From Variovorax beijingensis (GTDB lineage: Bacteria; Pseudomonadota; Gammaproteobacteria; Burkholderiales; Burkholderiaceae_C), in assembly GCF_003951285.1 (NCBI RefSeq), contig NZ_RXFQ01000018.1:62001-126000 (forward strand): a stretch of 64,000 nt of DNA, read 5' to 3'. Each line of letters begins with the position of its first letter. The stretch's first letter is position 1. The position numbers and the translations under genes are program-made. Under the pieces are notes generated by a model. That model made no database searches. It was not told where the DNA came from and worked only from the letters and a program-made list of their open reading frames with translations. Positions 9,809-18,951 of this stretch are shown in pieces.

Positions 9809-10980
9809 GACCGGCCTCCATTGGCGGCGCCGGCGGAGGCCTCGGGGGCCTCTGCAGCGACGGCCGAGACCGACGCGCCGGGGGACGCGCGGAAGGAGCC
9901 GTCCACGATGACCTTTGCACCTGGCGCGAGCCCGCTGCGCACGACCCGCTGTGTTCCCTGCAGCACGCCGAGGTCGATGGCGCGGCGCTCGACCTTGTTC
10001 TCTGCGTTGACGACCAGCACGTACTTCCGGTCCTGGTCGGTGCCGACGACGGCCTCGTCCACCAACACGGCGTCGTAAGGCGCACCGCCTTGCAGACGGA
10101 TGCGTGCCCGCAGACCGGGAAGCATCTCGGGGTTCACCTTGTCGATGCGCGCGCGAACCCGCACGGTTCCCGACCGGATATCCATCTGGTTGTCGATCGC
10201 TTCGATGGATGCTGCGTAGGGAAAGTCGGTGTCATTGGCAAGGCCGACCTTCACCACCGGCTGCGTGCCTGCCCTCAGCGAAGGGGCGATGATCTGGAGG
10301 TAGCTCTGCTCGTCCACGTTGAAGGATGCGTAGAGCTTGCTGTCAGAGACGATCGTGGTGAGCGGGGTCGCTTCGCCGCCTGCCGTCACCACATTGCCCG
10401 CGGTGATTTCCGCGCGGGAGATCCGTCCCGCAATGGGCGCGCGGACCCGGGTGTAGCTGAGCTGCAGTTGAGCCTGCGCGAGAGCGGCCTGCGCCCCCTT
10501 CAGTGACGCGGCAGCCTCGCGTGCCGCATTGTCGAGCGTGTCGAACTCCCTGCGCGCGATCGCATTCGATTCCAGCAGCCTCTGTCCGCGGGCGCGCTCC
10601 GTGTCTGCCAGCCGTTGCCGTGCTTCGGCACCTGCCAGGGTGGCCTGCGCCTGGCGCACCTGGGTCTCGAAGGGTGCCGGGTCGATGGCGAAGAGAACGT
10701 CGCCTTGGCGAACATGCTGGCCCGGCTTGAAGTGCACCGCGAGCAGCGAGCCCGGTACTTTGGCGCGAACGTCAACGAGATCAACGGCTTCGAGCCGTCC
10801 CGTGTAGTCCTGTGAGTCCGATACCGAACGCTGCAAGGCTGGCCGGTACTTGACGGTGGGGAGTGCGGCGGCGGCTTGGGCATGCGCTTCGGAACCGTGC
10901 TTCCAGAACATGCTGCCAGCAACGACCACCGCAACGGCTGTCGTGACGACCGCCAGGTGCTGCTTCTTGAGGGGTTTCAT
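9805..10980 (-). CDS. RND efflux periplasmic adaptor (membrane fusion protein, AcrA/MexE type)
   Basis: 391-aa periplasmic adaptor linking pump and outer-membrane channel. After a hydrophobic N-terminal segment ending near AHAQA it shows the lipoyl half-motifs (VDVRAKVPGSLLAVHFKPGQ and TRVRAPIAGRISRAEI) flanking a helical hairpin, then beta-barrel and membrane-proximal domains. The start is the ATG at 10980, immediately before the signal segment; upstream in-frame residues look untranslated. First gene of the efflux operon; the divergent LysR gene lies 207 bp away across a LysR-box palindrome. Confidence 0.94.
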   Translation of the reverse strand: MKPLKKQHLAVVTTAVAVVVAGSMFWKHGSEAHAQAAAALPTVKYRPALQRSVSDSQDYTGRLEAVDLVDVRAKVPGSLLAVHFKPGQHVRQGDVLFAIDPAPFETQVRQAQATLAGAEARQRLADTERARGQRLLESNAIARREFDTLDNAAREAAASLKGAQAALAQAQLQLSYTRVRAPIAGRISRAEITAGNVVTAGGEATPLTTIVSDSKLYASFNVDEQSYLQIIAPSLRAGTQPVVKVGLANDTDFPYAASIEAIDNQMDIRSGTVRVRARIDKVNPEMLPGLRARIRLQGGAPYDAVLVDEAVVGTDQDRKYVLVVNAENKVERRAIDLGVLQGTQRVVRSGLAPGAKVIVDGSFRASPGASVSAVAAEAPEASAGAANGGRS

Positions 10981-11059
10981 GCGACGTGCTCTACAAAATT
11001 GAACGGTTTGCAGTCTGTGCGCGTGGCGCATGAAGATCGAGTCCGGAACCTGGGTTACT

Positions 11060-11080
11060 TTGTTGCCTCCGTTGGAACAA
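11060..11080. promoter_or_regulatory. LysR-box palindrome between efflux operon and its regulator
   Basis: TTGTT-N11-AACAA is a perfect 5-bp dyad with the T-N11-A geometry bound by LysR-type regulators. It lies inside the 207-bp divergent intergenic region (10981-11187), about 80 bp upstream of the efflux start and about 108 bp upstream of the regulator start. Inferred to be the site through which the adjacent LysR protein controls the efflux genes. Confidence 0.5.
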
Positions 11081-11187
11081 TCACTTGTCATCGCCCCTTG
11101 CCAATGCGATAAAAATGGAATTTCTCGCGGTGCAAGCCACACCTAGTTCCGTACCGTGCAATAGTCGCCCTACAAGGAGAGAGCCCC

Positions 11188-12132
11188 GTGGACCGCCTCC
11201 AGTCGATGCAGATCTTCGCCCGCGTGGTCGAAATGCACAGCTTCACTCGAGCTGCGGACAGCCTATTCATGCCCAAATCCCGGGTCACGCGAGCCGTGAA
11301 GGACCTGGAGAAGTTCCTGGGCGCCCGACTGTTGCAGCGGACCACGCGCCACATCAGCCTGACCCCGGAGGGCACGCTGTACTTCGAGCATTGCAAGCGG
11401 TTGCTCGCGGACATCGAAGGCGTCGAGTCGAGCTTCCCGGGACGGGCCGGGCAGCCTCGCGGCTGCCTTCGAGTCGACATGACGCTCTCGCTTGCGCGCT
11501 TGGTCGTCCTGCCTTGCATCAAGGACTTCCAGACTCGTTTCCCGGACGTCGAACTCACGCTGACGGCGTCTGACCGCACGGTGGAGCTCGTGCAGGAGGG
11601 TATCGATTGCGTCATTCGAGCGGGGACGCCCGAAGACTCCGCCACGCTCGTTGCCAAGCGCATCGGCTCATTCGAGTGGGTGACCTGCGCCTCGCCGGAA
11701 TACCTGGCCCGTCACGGCCCGCCTGAATCTCTGGAGGATCTGGCGAATCACGAGGCCGTCGGCTACCTGTCCAGCCGCACCGCGCGCACGATGGACTGGA
11801 ATTTCGAGGTGAATGGCGAGCACCGCAGCGTCAGGATGCGAGAACGTCTCATCGTCAACGACACGGATGCGTACGTGACATGCGGCCTCGAAGGCCTCGG
11901 CCTCATCCGTGCCGGCAGCTACATGGTGCGTCCCTACCTTCTGAGCGGCCGCCTTCGGCAGGTGCTCGCCGACCACGCGTCGCCGACTGTGCCGCTTTCG
12001 GTCCTATACCCCCAGAATCGTCAGTTGTCCCCGACCGTGCGAGCGTTCGCCGACTGGGTTGCAGAAGTCGTGCGCAGGGAGGAAGCCGGATGGCGGGTCG
12101 ACTCCTACGAGTCCGCGCGATGGCAAGCTTAG
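11188..12132 (+). CDS. LysR-family transcriptional regulator of the efflux operon (CrgA/PtxR-like)
   Basis: 314 aa. The N-terminal winged helix-turn-helix is clear (MQIFARVVEMHSFTRAAD through the recognition helix SRVTRAVKDLEKFLG), followed by the two-lobed effector domain (LRVDMTLSLARLVVLPCI to SVLYPQNRQLSPTVRAFADWV). The GTG start has AAGGAGAG upstream. The FARVVE/YPQNR type places it in the CrgA-like branch, which often responds to aromatics, quinones or other stress ligands. Divergent position makes it the likely regulator of the RND genes. Confidence 0.9.
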   Translation: MDRLQSMQIFARVVEMHSFTRAADSLFMPKSRVTRAVKDLEKFLGARLLQRTTRHISLTPEGTLYFEHCKRLLADIEGVESSFPGRAGQPRGCLRVDMTLSLARLVVLPCIKDFQTRFPDVELTLTASDRTVELVQEGIDCVIRAGTPEDSATLVAKRIGSFEWVTCASPEYLARHGPPESLEDLANHEAVGYLSSRTARTMDWNFEVNGEHRSVRMRERLIVNDTDAYVTCGLEGLGLIRAGSYMVRPYLLSGRLRQVLADHASPTVPLSVLYPQNRQLSPTVRAFADWVAEVVRREEAGWRVDSYESARWQA

Positions 12133-12428
12133 GCCCAGGATACGCCGACGCTCGCTTTCATATGTCGTCATGCGGCTGGTCGTGCACGCCCGTTGTTCAG
12201 TCGCCTGAACATTCAATTCGTCGTCGGGGCCTTTATCGAGTTCTGGACCATGCTCAGAATTCGCGCTCAAGGTCGTGGGTGCGACGACGCTGTGTCGTCT
12301 GACGCTCGAAGCCGCCTGGCGGGAAAGGACGCGGCGAAGCCCATGGGTCGATCACCAGACCGCCACGAAATTCGACGAGAGGGCGCCGTTGCGCGCCTTC
12401 GCGTGTCAGTCAAAAAAAGGAATCTTTC
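12133..12428. other. Intergenic region before glutathione reductase; no gene seen
   Basis: About 296 bp without a credible reading frame. The only clear element is the AAGGAA ribosome site about 7 nt before the ATG at 12429. No strong hairpin or promoter could be assigned by eye. Confidence 0.4.
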
Positions 12429-13817
12429 ATGGCCGCGTATGACTACGATCTGTTCGTGATCGGAGGTGGCTCGGGCGGCGTGAGGGCAGGGCGCGTCGCT
12501 GCCGCGCTGGGCAAACGCGTCGCCATCGCCGAAGAGCACCGGTTCGGCGGCACCTGCGTCATTCGGGGCTGCGTTCCCAAGAAGCTCTTCGTGTACGCCT
12601 CTCAGTATCGCGAGCATTTCGAGGATGCTGCAGGGTACGGATGGAAGGTCGGCGAGACCACGTTCGACTGGGACACCTTGCTGGCCGCCAAGGACAAGGA
12701 AATCCTGAGGCTCGAAGGCTTGTACCGGCGTGGGCTCGAGAGCAACGGTGCCCGAATCATCGACAGCCGCGCCGAGTTGGTCGACGCGCACACCGTGCGC
12801 CTGGTGCATACCGGCCAGACCGTCACCGCTGACAGGATCGTCATCGCCACGGGCGGCACGCCGAACCCCCATGCGGCGCTCCCTGGCCATGAGCTGTGCA
12901 TCTCATCCAACGAAGCTTTCGACCTTCCGCAGCTGCCGCGTTCGATGCTGATCGCCGGCGGCGGCTACATCGCGGTCGAGTTCGCCAATGTGTTCCACGG
13001 CCTTGGTGTGGCTGTAACGCTCATCTACCGCGGCAAGGAGATCTTGTCGCGTTTCGATCACGACCTGCGCCAGGGCCTGCACAAAGCCATGGTCGACAAG
13101 GGCTTCCGCATCATTCTCACCGACGTCATGGAGAAAGTGGAACAGAAGGTTGACGGCGGTTTGTTGGTCAGGACGATGTGCGGCGAGTCGATCTTGGTCG
13201 ACACCGTCATGCTGGCGCTCGGCCGCGAGCCGAACACGCAGGGCCTGGGCCTGGAAGCCGCGGGTGTAGAGGTGGATCCACTTGGCGCGATCGTCGTGGA
13301 CCAGTACTCCCGCACCAATGTGCCGAGCATCTACGCGCTGGGAGACGTCACCCACCGGGTGCAGCTGACACCCGTCGCCATCCATGAAGCCATGTGCTTC
13401 ATCGAGACCGAGTACAGGAACAATCCGACCTCGCCCGATCACGACCTGATCCCGACGGCCGTTTTTTCGCAGCCGGAGATCGGGACGGTGGGCCTGTCGG
13501 AAGAAGAGGCCGCCAAGAAGTATTCCGAGATCGAGGTCTATCGCGCCGAGTTCCGTCCGATGAAGGCGACGCTCTCCGGACGCATGGAGAAGATGCTCAT
13601 GAAGCTCGTTGTCGACGCCGCAGGCCGCAAGGTGGTCGGCGCCCACGTCCTCGGCCACGAGGCCGGCGAGATGGTGCAGTTGCTCGGCGTGTCGCTGAAG
13701 GCCGGCGTCACGAAGGATGATTTCGACCGGACCATGGCCGTCCATCCCACTGCAGCCGAGGAACTCGTGACCATGTACCAGCCGAGCTACCGCATCAGGG
13801 ACGGCGTGCGCGTCTGA
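12429..13817 (+). CDS. gorA: Glutathione-disulfide reductase
   Basis: 462-aa FAD-dependent pyridine nucleotide-disulfide oxidoreductase that regenerates GSH with NADPH in the cytosol. It shows the FAD dinucleotide fold (VIGGGSGGVRAGR), the redox-active pair GTCVIRGCVPKK near residues 42-50, the second nucleotide fold GGGYIAVEFANVFHGLG, and the C-terminal interface catalytic motif HPTAAEE. Length matches bacterial Gor. It sits beside two GST-fold genes and ene-reductases, consistent with glutathione-linked detoxification. Confidence 0.95.
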   Translation: MAAYDYDLFVIGGGSGGVRAGRVAAALGKRVAIAEEHRFGGTCVIRGCVPKKLFVYASQYREHFEDAAGYGWKVGETTFDWDTLLAAKDKEILRLEGLYRRGLESNGARIIDSRAELVDAHTVRLVHTGQTVTADRIVIATGGTPNPHAALPGHELCISSNEAFDLPQLPRSMLIAGGGYIAVEFANVFHGLGVAVTLIYRGKEILSRFDHDLRQGLHKAMVDKGFRIILTDVMEKVEQKVDGGLLVRTMCGESILVDTVMLALGREPNTQGLGLEAAGVEVDPLGAIVVDQYSRTNVPSIYALGDVTHRVQLTPVAIHEAMCFIETEYRNNPTSPDHDLIPTAVFSQPEIGTVGLSEEEAAKKYSEIEVYRAEFRPMKATLSGRMEKMLMKLVVDAAGRKVVGAHVLGHEAGEMVQLLGVSLKAGVTKDDFDRTMAVHPTAAEELVTMYQPSYRIRDGVRV

Positions 13818-13883
13818 TCCTTGAAGGCTCGCTTGCGCCTTGCGGCGTCGACCGCTGTTCCCCCGATTCACCCAGGACCACGG

Positions 13884-14792
13884 ATGAACAAATTTTTGGC
13901 GATGGAAGTGTTTGTCCAGGTCGTGGACACCGGCGGATTCACCCGCGCGGCAGAGAACATGAAGCTTCCCAAAGCAACGGTGTCAACCTTGATTCAGTCG
14001 CTGGAAGGTTCGCTGTCGGTCAAGCTTCTGAACCGGACCACCCGGCACGTCAGCGTCACCGCCGAAGGCGCCGCCTACTACGAGCGCTGCATGCGCATCC
14101 TCTCGGAGGTGCGCGAAGCCGAGGACTGCGTGTCTCAAACAAGGGGCAGCCCCGCGGGAAGGCTGCGTATCGACGCCCCGACCGGCCTGGCCAGCGAGGT
14201 GATCATTCCCGCGCTTCCCGACTTCCTCGAGCGGTATCCGGACATCCGGCTCGAACTGGGCTGCAGCGACCGGCAGGTGGACCTGGTCGAGGAAGGGGTG
14301 GATTGCGCGATTCGCGGAGGCCGTCGCCTGACCGATTCCAGCCTGATCGCGCGCCGCGTCGGCACGATGCACTACACCACTTGTGCCTCGCCGGCCTACC
14401 TCAAGCGCCATGGCCGGCCCATGCATCCCAACGATCTGGTGCACCACAGCTGCGTCAATTATTTCTCCGCACGCTCGGGCAAGATGTTCGATTGGTATTT
14501 CAAGAAGGACGGCGAGAAGATCCAGGTCGCCTTGTCCAGTCACATCGCATTGAGCGACAGCTATGCGTACACGGCTGCAGGCCTGGCCGGGTTGGGTATC
14601 GTGCAGATGGCAGACTTCCTGATGGCGCCAATGCTCAAAGACGGGCGGCTCGTATCCATCCTGGACGACTGGACCAACGAACCACTGCCGATCCACGTGG
14701 TGTATCCGCAGAACCGCCACCTTTCGGCCAAGGTGCGTGTGTTCGTCGAATGGGTAGCGCAACTGTTCTTGAACCACGCCACCATGCGCTGA
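13884..14792 (+). CDS. LysR-family transcriptional regulator
   Basis: 302 aa, start at ATG 13884 (MNKFLAMEVFVQVVDTGGFTRAA), the standard LysR entry into the winged helix; in-frame codons upstream do not extend the family. Effector domain from about 90 to VYPQNRHLSAKVRVFVEW. Closely resembles the efflux regulator at 11188 (same VVD/VVE and YPQNR blocks), suggesting an old duplication. It follows gorA by 66 bp on the same strand and could be cotranscribed with it. Confidence 0.88.
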   Translation: MNKFLAMEVFVQVVDTGGFTRAAENMKLPKATVSTLIQSLEGSLSVKLLNRTTRHVSVTAEGAAYYERCMRILSEVREAEDCVSQTRGSPAGRLRIDAPTGLASEVIIPALPDFLERYPDIRLELGCSDRQVDLVEEGVDCAIRGGRRLTDSSLIARRVGTMHYTTCASPAYLKRHGRPMHPNDLVHHSCVNYFSARSGKMFDWYFKKDGEKIQVALSSHIALSDSYAYTAAGLAGLGIVQMADFLMAPMLKDGRLVSILDDWTNEPLPIHVVYPQNRHLSAKVRVFVEWVAQLFLNHATMR

Positions 14793-14871
14793 CGAAGGGC
14801 TGCCACCCGACGGCACAGGCAAGATACTTGTGGCCACCGGGGACGCAGCCAAAGGCGCTTCACGCAGCGGC

Positions 14872-15216
14872 TTACTTGCCGGGCAGTTGCTGGTACGTTT
14901 CGACCACGCGGGCCGAATACGTGAGCGCCGCTCCGGCGTTCATCGCAATGGCCACGCCCAGTGCCTCGGAAACTTCCTCGAGCGAGGCGCCAGCCTCCGC
15001 GGCCTTCTTGGTATGCACGGCGATGCAGCCATCGCAACGCGTGGTGACGGCGACGGCCAGGGAGATCAGTTCGTGGATCCTGGGTTCCAGGTGGCCGGTC
15101 TTTGCGGCGGCGTTGTCCAGGGCCGCCATCCCGCGCATCACGTCGGGACTTTGCTTGGCGAAGTCGCCCACGCGCTCCAGCAGAGACGTCCGGTAGCCGT
15201 TCCAATCTTGCATCAT
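14872..15216 (-). CDS. Carboxymuconolactone decarboxylase/AhpD-like alkylhydroperoxidase
   Basis: 114-aa all-helical CMD-family protein. The motif RCDGCIAVHTKKA has the CxxC plus downstream His of AhpD-type peroxidases, so a thiol peroxidase role is more likely than lactone decarboxylation. Start is placed at ATG 15216 after AAGGAACAAG; the next codon is also ATG. Together with the OYE and GST genes downstream on the same strand it looks like a small oxidant/electrophile-defence run. Confidence 0.82.
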   Translation of the reverse strand: MMQDWNGYRTSLLERVGDFAKQSPDVMRGMAALDNAAAKTGHLEPRIHELISLAVAVTTRCDGCIAVHTKKAAEAGASLEEVSEALGVAIAMNAGAALTYSARVVETYQQLPGK

Positions 15217-15331
15217 GAATCTTGTTCCTTTTCTTGGGTTGTAGGTGCCGGCACCAACGTGGCGTCCGGTGGGAGTGGAAGAATGCCGCCGCCCCAGCTC
15301 GCGGCCGGATGACGCGGGCAGCGGCAGTCGC

Positions 15332-16423
15332 TCAAGCAAGGGCTTTGCTGCCCATCAGCGTCTCGTAGTCGGTGTAGCCCTCAGCTCCCTGGCTGTAGTA
15401 GGTCGCCATCTCGTCCTTGTTCAAAGGTGCGCCGTGGCGCAGGCGCCAGACGAGGTCGGGGTTGGCGAGGAAGGGACGTCCGAAGCTGATCGCATCGGCC
15501 AGGCCGCTGTCGAGGTCGGCCTTGGCGCGCGCCACGTCGTAGTCGCTGTTGAGCACCAGGGCGCCCTTGAAATGCCTGCGAATCTGAGGCGACAGTCGGG
15601 GGACGTCGGTTGCGCCAAATGTCCCGTCCGGGCCAGGCTCTCGCAGCTCCAGGAAGGCGATACCGATAGCGTCCAGCATCTCCGCCGCGGCCGTGAACAG
15701 CGGCGCCGGATTGCTGTCGTCCACGCCGTAGCTCTCGCCATTGGGGGACAGGCGCACGGCCGTGCGATCGGCGCCCACTTCGTCTGCAACGGCCTGCGTG
15801 ACCCGGCCCAGCAAACGCACCCGGTTGTCGATGCTGCCGCCGTATTCATCGGTCCGGGCGTTGGTTCCGTCCCGCAGGAATTGATCGAGCAGTTGGCCAT
15901 TGGCGGCGTGGATCTGAACGCCGTCGAAGCCCGCGGCCATGGCGTTGCTTGCCGCGCTGACGTAGTCGGAGATCAGGCCTGGGATCTCCTCGGCGGCCAA
16001 CGGTCTTGCGATCTCGAAAGGCTTCTTTCCTTCGTAGGTGTGCGCATCTCCCGGCATGGCCGTGGCACTGGCCGATACAGGCTGACGGCCCGTCACGGCC
16101 GAGTGGGCCATGCGGCCCATGTGCCAAAGCTGCGCGAAGATGAGCCCGCCTTTGTCATGCACTGCCTGCGTGACGGGCATCCAGGCCTTGACCTGCTCGG
16201 AGGACCACAGTCCCGGTGCATAGGGCCAGCCAACGGCCTGGCGTGAAATGCCAGTGGCCTCTCCGATGATCAACCCGGCCGTGGCGCGCTGCGCGTAGTA
16301 GTCGGCCATGATCGGCGTCGGCACATGGTCGCGGGTGGCGCGCGCCCGGGTCAGTGGCGCCATGAAGGTGCGATTGGCCGCGTTGAGCGCGCCCAGCGCG
16401 ATGGGATCGAAAAGTGTCGGCAT
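15332..16423 (-). CDS. Alkene reductase, Old Yellow Enzyme family (NemA-like)
   Basis: 363 aa. Family landmarks in order: LFDPIALGALNAANRTFMAPLTRARA N-terminal strand, the FAQLWHMGR flavin motif, GVQIHAANGQLLDQFLRDGTN with the paired substrate-binding residues, and YGGSIDNRVRLLGRVTQAV. It should reduce electrophiles such as N-ethylmaleimide, enones or nitro compounds using NADPH. Start ATG 16423; 32 bp separate it from the upstream GST gene, which suggests one transcript. Confidence 0.92.
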   Translation of the reverse strand: MPTLFDPIALGALNAANRTFMAPLTRARATRDHVPTPIMADYYAQRATAGLIIGEATGISRQAVGWPYAPGLWSSEQVKAWMPVTQAVHDKGGLIFAQLWHMGRMAHSAVTGRQPVSASATAMPGDAHTYEGKKPFEIARPLAAEEIPGLISDYVSAASNAMAAGFDGVQIHAANGQLLDQFLRDGTNARTDEYGGSIDNRVRLLGRVTQAVADEVGADRTAVRLSPNGESYGVDDSNPAPLFTAAAEMLDAIGIAFLELREPGPDGTFGATDVPRLSPQIRRHFKGALVLNSDYDVARAKADLDSGLADAISFGRPFLANPDLVWRLRHGAPLNKDEMATYYSQGAEGYTDYETLMGSKALA

Positions 16424-16455
16424 GTGAGTGAAGGTTTTCGGAAGTTGTTGGGGGC

Positions 16456-17070
16456 TCAGGCATTCACCAGGAGGCCTTCGGCTTGCAAAGCCGCGCGCAC
16501 ACTGACCCGTTGTTCCATGCGTGCCATGAACTTCTGGATGAAGGCGTAGCCGGTGATGTCGATCCCCACCCGCGACGGCCATGACAGGACGTTGTAGAGA
16601 TACGCATCGGCGACCGAGAATTGCGCGCCCAGGACGTAGTCGTTCCGAGACAGGTGTTCGTCGATGTATTCGAACTTGCTGGTCAGGTTACCGTCCGCAA
16701 ACCGTTGCTTCGTCGGTTCGTCGAGGAATGGCGAAAACATCACGGCCATGCCCTTGTGCAGGTCGCTCGCCACGAAATTGAGCCACTCCAGCGCCGTGTA
16801 GCGCTCCCGGGTTCCGAACGGTGGGAGAAGGTTGGCGGCCGGGTTCTTGTCTGCAATCCACTGCAGGATGACCGCCCCCTCGGTGAGCAGGTCGCCGTCG
16901 TCCATCTTCAGCACAGGGATGAAGCCCTTGGGCGATACCTTGAGGTAGTCGCCTTCGACTGTCGTCTTGGTCTTGAAGTCGACCTTGATCAGGTCGTACG
17001 CCTGTCCGGCCTCGCGCAACGCGATTTGAGAAGCAAGCCCGCAAGAGCCAGGGGAGTAATACAGTTTCAT
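16456..17070 (-). CDS. Glutathione S-transferase
   Basis: 204-aa cytosolic GST (beta class-like). The N-terminal thioredoxin fold begins MKLYYSPGSCGLASQIALREAG with the conserved SPGSCS-type Ser/Cys catalytic region, continues with the cis-Pro strand FIPVLKMDDGDLLTEGAVILQW, and ends in the helical domain (FSVADAYLYNVLSW). Start ATG 17070. It conjugates GSH to electrophiles and sits in tandem with an ene-reductase and a YghU-type gene. Confidence 0.92.
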   Translation of the reverse strand: MKLYYSPGSCGLASQIALREAGQAYDLIKVDFKTKTTVEGDYLKVSPKGFIPVLKMDDGDLLTEGAVILQWIADKNPAANLLPPFGTRERYTALEWLNFVASDLHKGMAVMFSPFLDEPTKQRFADGNLTSKFEYIDEHLSRNDYVLGAQFSVADAYLYNVLSWPSRVGIDITGYAFIQKFMARMEQRVSVRAALQAEGLLVNA

Positions 17071-17290
17071 AATAAAAAACCTTGGTGGTTGAAAAAGCGC
17101 AGCCGTTAACAGCGGCCTGCTGGACTGGGAAATTGCCTCAGTGCTTGGATGCGCCGCAGGGATGTCCATGCGGCAGCTCCAGGGGCGAAGCCACAGCCCT
17201 GGGAGGCACGGTTGAATTGCTACTGGCCCGGACCAGGGCCGAGACGCGTGCGCGCGGCGTGGTCGGGCAGTTTGGGGGTGGGAGTGCGGA

Positions 17291-18166
17291 CTATTCGACG
17301 CGGAGCAACGACTCGAAATCCTTGGCGCCGTGGCGTTCGCGAAGGAAGGTGCCCGGCTCTCCGGAAACGCGGTTGACGACCCTGCCCCGCGCCACGGCGG
17401 GGCGCGCTGCTATCGCCTTGTACCAACGCAGCAGATGCGTGTATTCCTCAACCGCGAGGAACTCGTGCGTGTTGTAGACGCCATAGAGGCTGCCCGGATA
17501 CCACGGCCAGACCGCCATGTCCGCGATCGTGTACTGATCGCCAGCGAGGAACTCGTGCATGGCCAGATGCGTGTCCAGCACATGCAGCTGCCGTTTGGTC
17601 TCCATCGCGTACCGGTCGATCGCATACTCGATCTTCAGCGGTGCATAGGCGTAGAAGTGGCCCAGGCCTCCGCCGACGAAGGGGGCCGAGCCCATCTGCC
17701 ACATGAGCCAGTTGAACGTTTCCGTCCGCGCCCGACCTTCGGCCGGCAGGAATGCGCCGAATCGTTCTGCAAGATGAACGAGGATGGAGCCGCTCTCGAA
17801 AACGCGCGTGACCGGATCCGTGGAGTGATCGACGAGCGCCGGGATCTTGCCGTTGGGATTGATGCCCACAAAGCCGCTTCCGAATTGATCGCCTTTGAAG
17901 ATATCGATCAGCCAGGCGTCGTATTCGGCACCCGGATGACCGGCCGCCAGAAGCTCCTCCAGCATGATCGTGATCTTCTGTCCGTTCGGGGTTCCCTGCG
18001 AATACAGCTGCAGAGGATGCTTGCCGACCGGCAACTCCTTCTCGAACCTGGCGCCGGAAACCTGGCGGTTGATGCTGCCGAACGTACCGCCATAGTTGTT
18101 CTTCGGGCTCCACACTTTGGCTGGAACATAGTCGGCAGGTTGATTTGGAACTATGGAATCGGTCAT
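17291..18166 (-). CDS. yghU: Glutathione-dependent disulfide-bond oxidoreductase (YghU-type GST)
   Basis: 291 aa. The long N-terminal extension (ADYVPAKVWSPKNNYGGTFGSINRQVSGARFEKELP) before the thioredoxin fold is specific to YghU/Yfcg-type enzymes, followed by LYSQGTPNGQKITIMLEELLAAG and the helical domain ending near the GTFLRERHGAKDFESLLR tail. Such proteins use GSH to reduce disulfides and organic hydroperoxides. ATG 18166 has GGAG about 7 nt upstream. 220 bp separate it from the GST gene downstream. Confidence 0.92.
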   Translation of the reverse strand: MTDSIVPNQPADYVPAKVWSPKNNYGGTFGSINRQVSGARFEKELPVGKHPLQLYSQGTPNGQKITIMLEELLAAGHPGAEYDAWLIDIFKGDQFGSGFVGINPNGKIPALVDHSTDPVTRVFESGSILVHLAERFGAFLPAEGRARTETFNWLMWQMGSAPFVGGGLGHFYAYAPLKIEYAIDRYAMETKRQLHVLDTHLAMHEFLAGDQYTIADMAVWPWYPGSLYGVYNTHEFLAVEEYTHLLRWYKAIAARPAVARGRVVNRVSGEPGTFLRERHGAKDFESLLRVE

Positions 18167-18675
18167 CGGTTGCTCCGTGTGAGACAGGATTTCGGAATTA
18201 GGAGGTTCGAGGTGGAGAATTCAATGGGTGAGCATCTAGTGACTTTGCATACCTTGATCGTTGCGTTATTCGGAAGGGTCGCAGTCACTCTCGAATTGCG
18301 TTGTCGGCACTGCCGGGTCGGCCAATCACGAGTACAGCAAGGCTGAAATTTAGATCCCATCAATTCAAGATTTTTTAAATACTCGTCAATGGACATTTAG
18401 CAGATTGACTGACTTCGCATCGCATGCAAAAAATTCTACAGAGACGGTTAAATTGATAAACCAGTTGAAGGCGAATTCACCGTTCAGCCGACGGAACAGT
18501 GCCGATGGAGATCCAGGCTGCTTTCAATCTCGGTGCGCTGGTCTTGTGCAGGCTGCGCGGCCATCGCGTTGCACGAACGCAGGATTCGCTTGCTGCGAGG
18601 TAACCCCGTGCCGAGCCGCTCTGGACAACGCGCGAGGCCGCATCCCTCGGAAGGACGGGGGTCGGCAGTTCGCGA
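18167..18675. other. Intergenic, locally AT-rich; no gene seen
   Basis: About 509 bp between yghU and the reductase remnant. The part around 18340-18480 is visibly richer in A+T than its neighbours (for example a TTTTTTAAAT run near 18370) and may hold the yghU promoter. A 77-codon minus-strand frame starting MSIDEYLKNLELMG ends inside yghU's upstream region and resembles nothing I recognise. Confidence 0.35.
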
Positions 18676-18838
18676 TTACAGGTTGAACTCCAGTTCCGGA
18701 CCCTCGGCCCAAGATACGCAGGTGGACATTGCGCCGATGCGCACGCCGGGGGAGAGGGTGTCACGGTGGATGGGCTGTCCTCGCACGACCTCGGTGAGGC
18801 ACGAGCCGCAGACGCCACGGCGGCACCGGCCCCGACCG
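18676..18838 (-). pseudogene. Remnant of VanB-type ferredoxin reductase, C-terminal 2Fe-2S domain
   Basis: The minus strand encodes CRRGVCGSCLTEVVRGQP and continues to VSWAEGPELEFNL before the TAA at 18676. This is the plant-type ferredoxin domain that ends phthalate/vanillate-dioxygenase reductases; the cysteine cluster and the L-D/E-L tail are diagnostic. No FMN or NAD domain is encoded upstream and the frame becomes meaningless beyond about 18838, so only the last 50 or so codons survive. Confidence 0.6.
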
Positions 18839-18951
18839 GGAGCGGATCTGGGTGCGGCTGGAAAGATGCCAAGCCGTCGTGCAGCAGCTAGAGCTTCCTA
18901 CCCAGACTTGCCGCAACAGCCTGTGGCCTCGCACGCGCACTTAGCAGTAGC

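Noticed and set aside
18405..18686. A 93-codon plus-strand frame beginning MTDFASHAKNSTETVKLINQL
   Set aside because: The first 30 codons are AT-rich and look protein-like, but there is no ribosome site and the rest is antisense to the reductase remnant.
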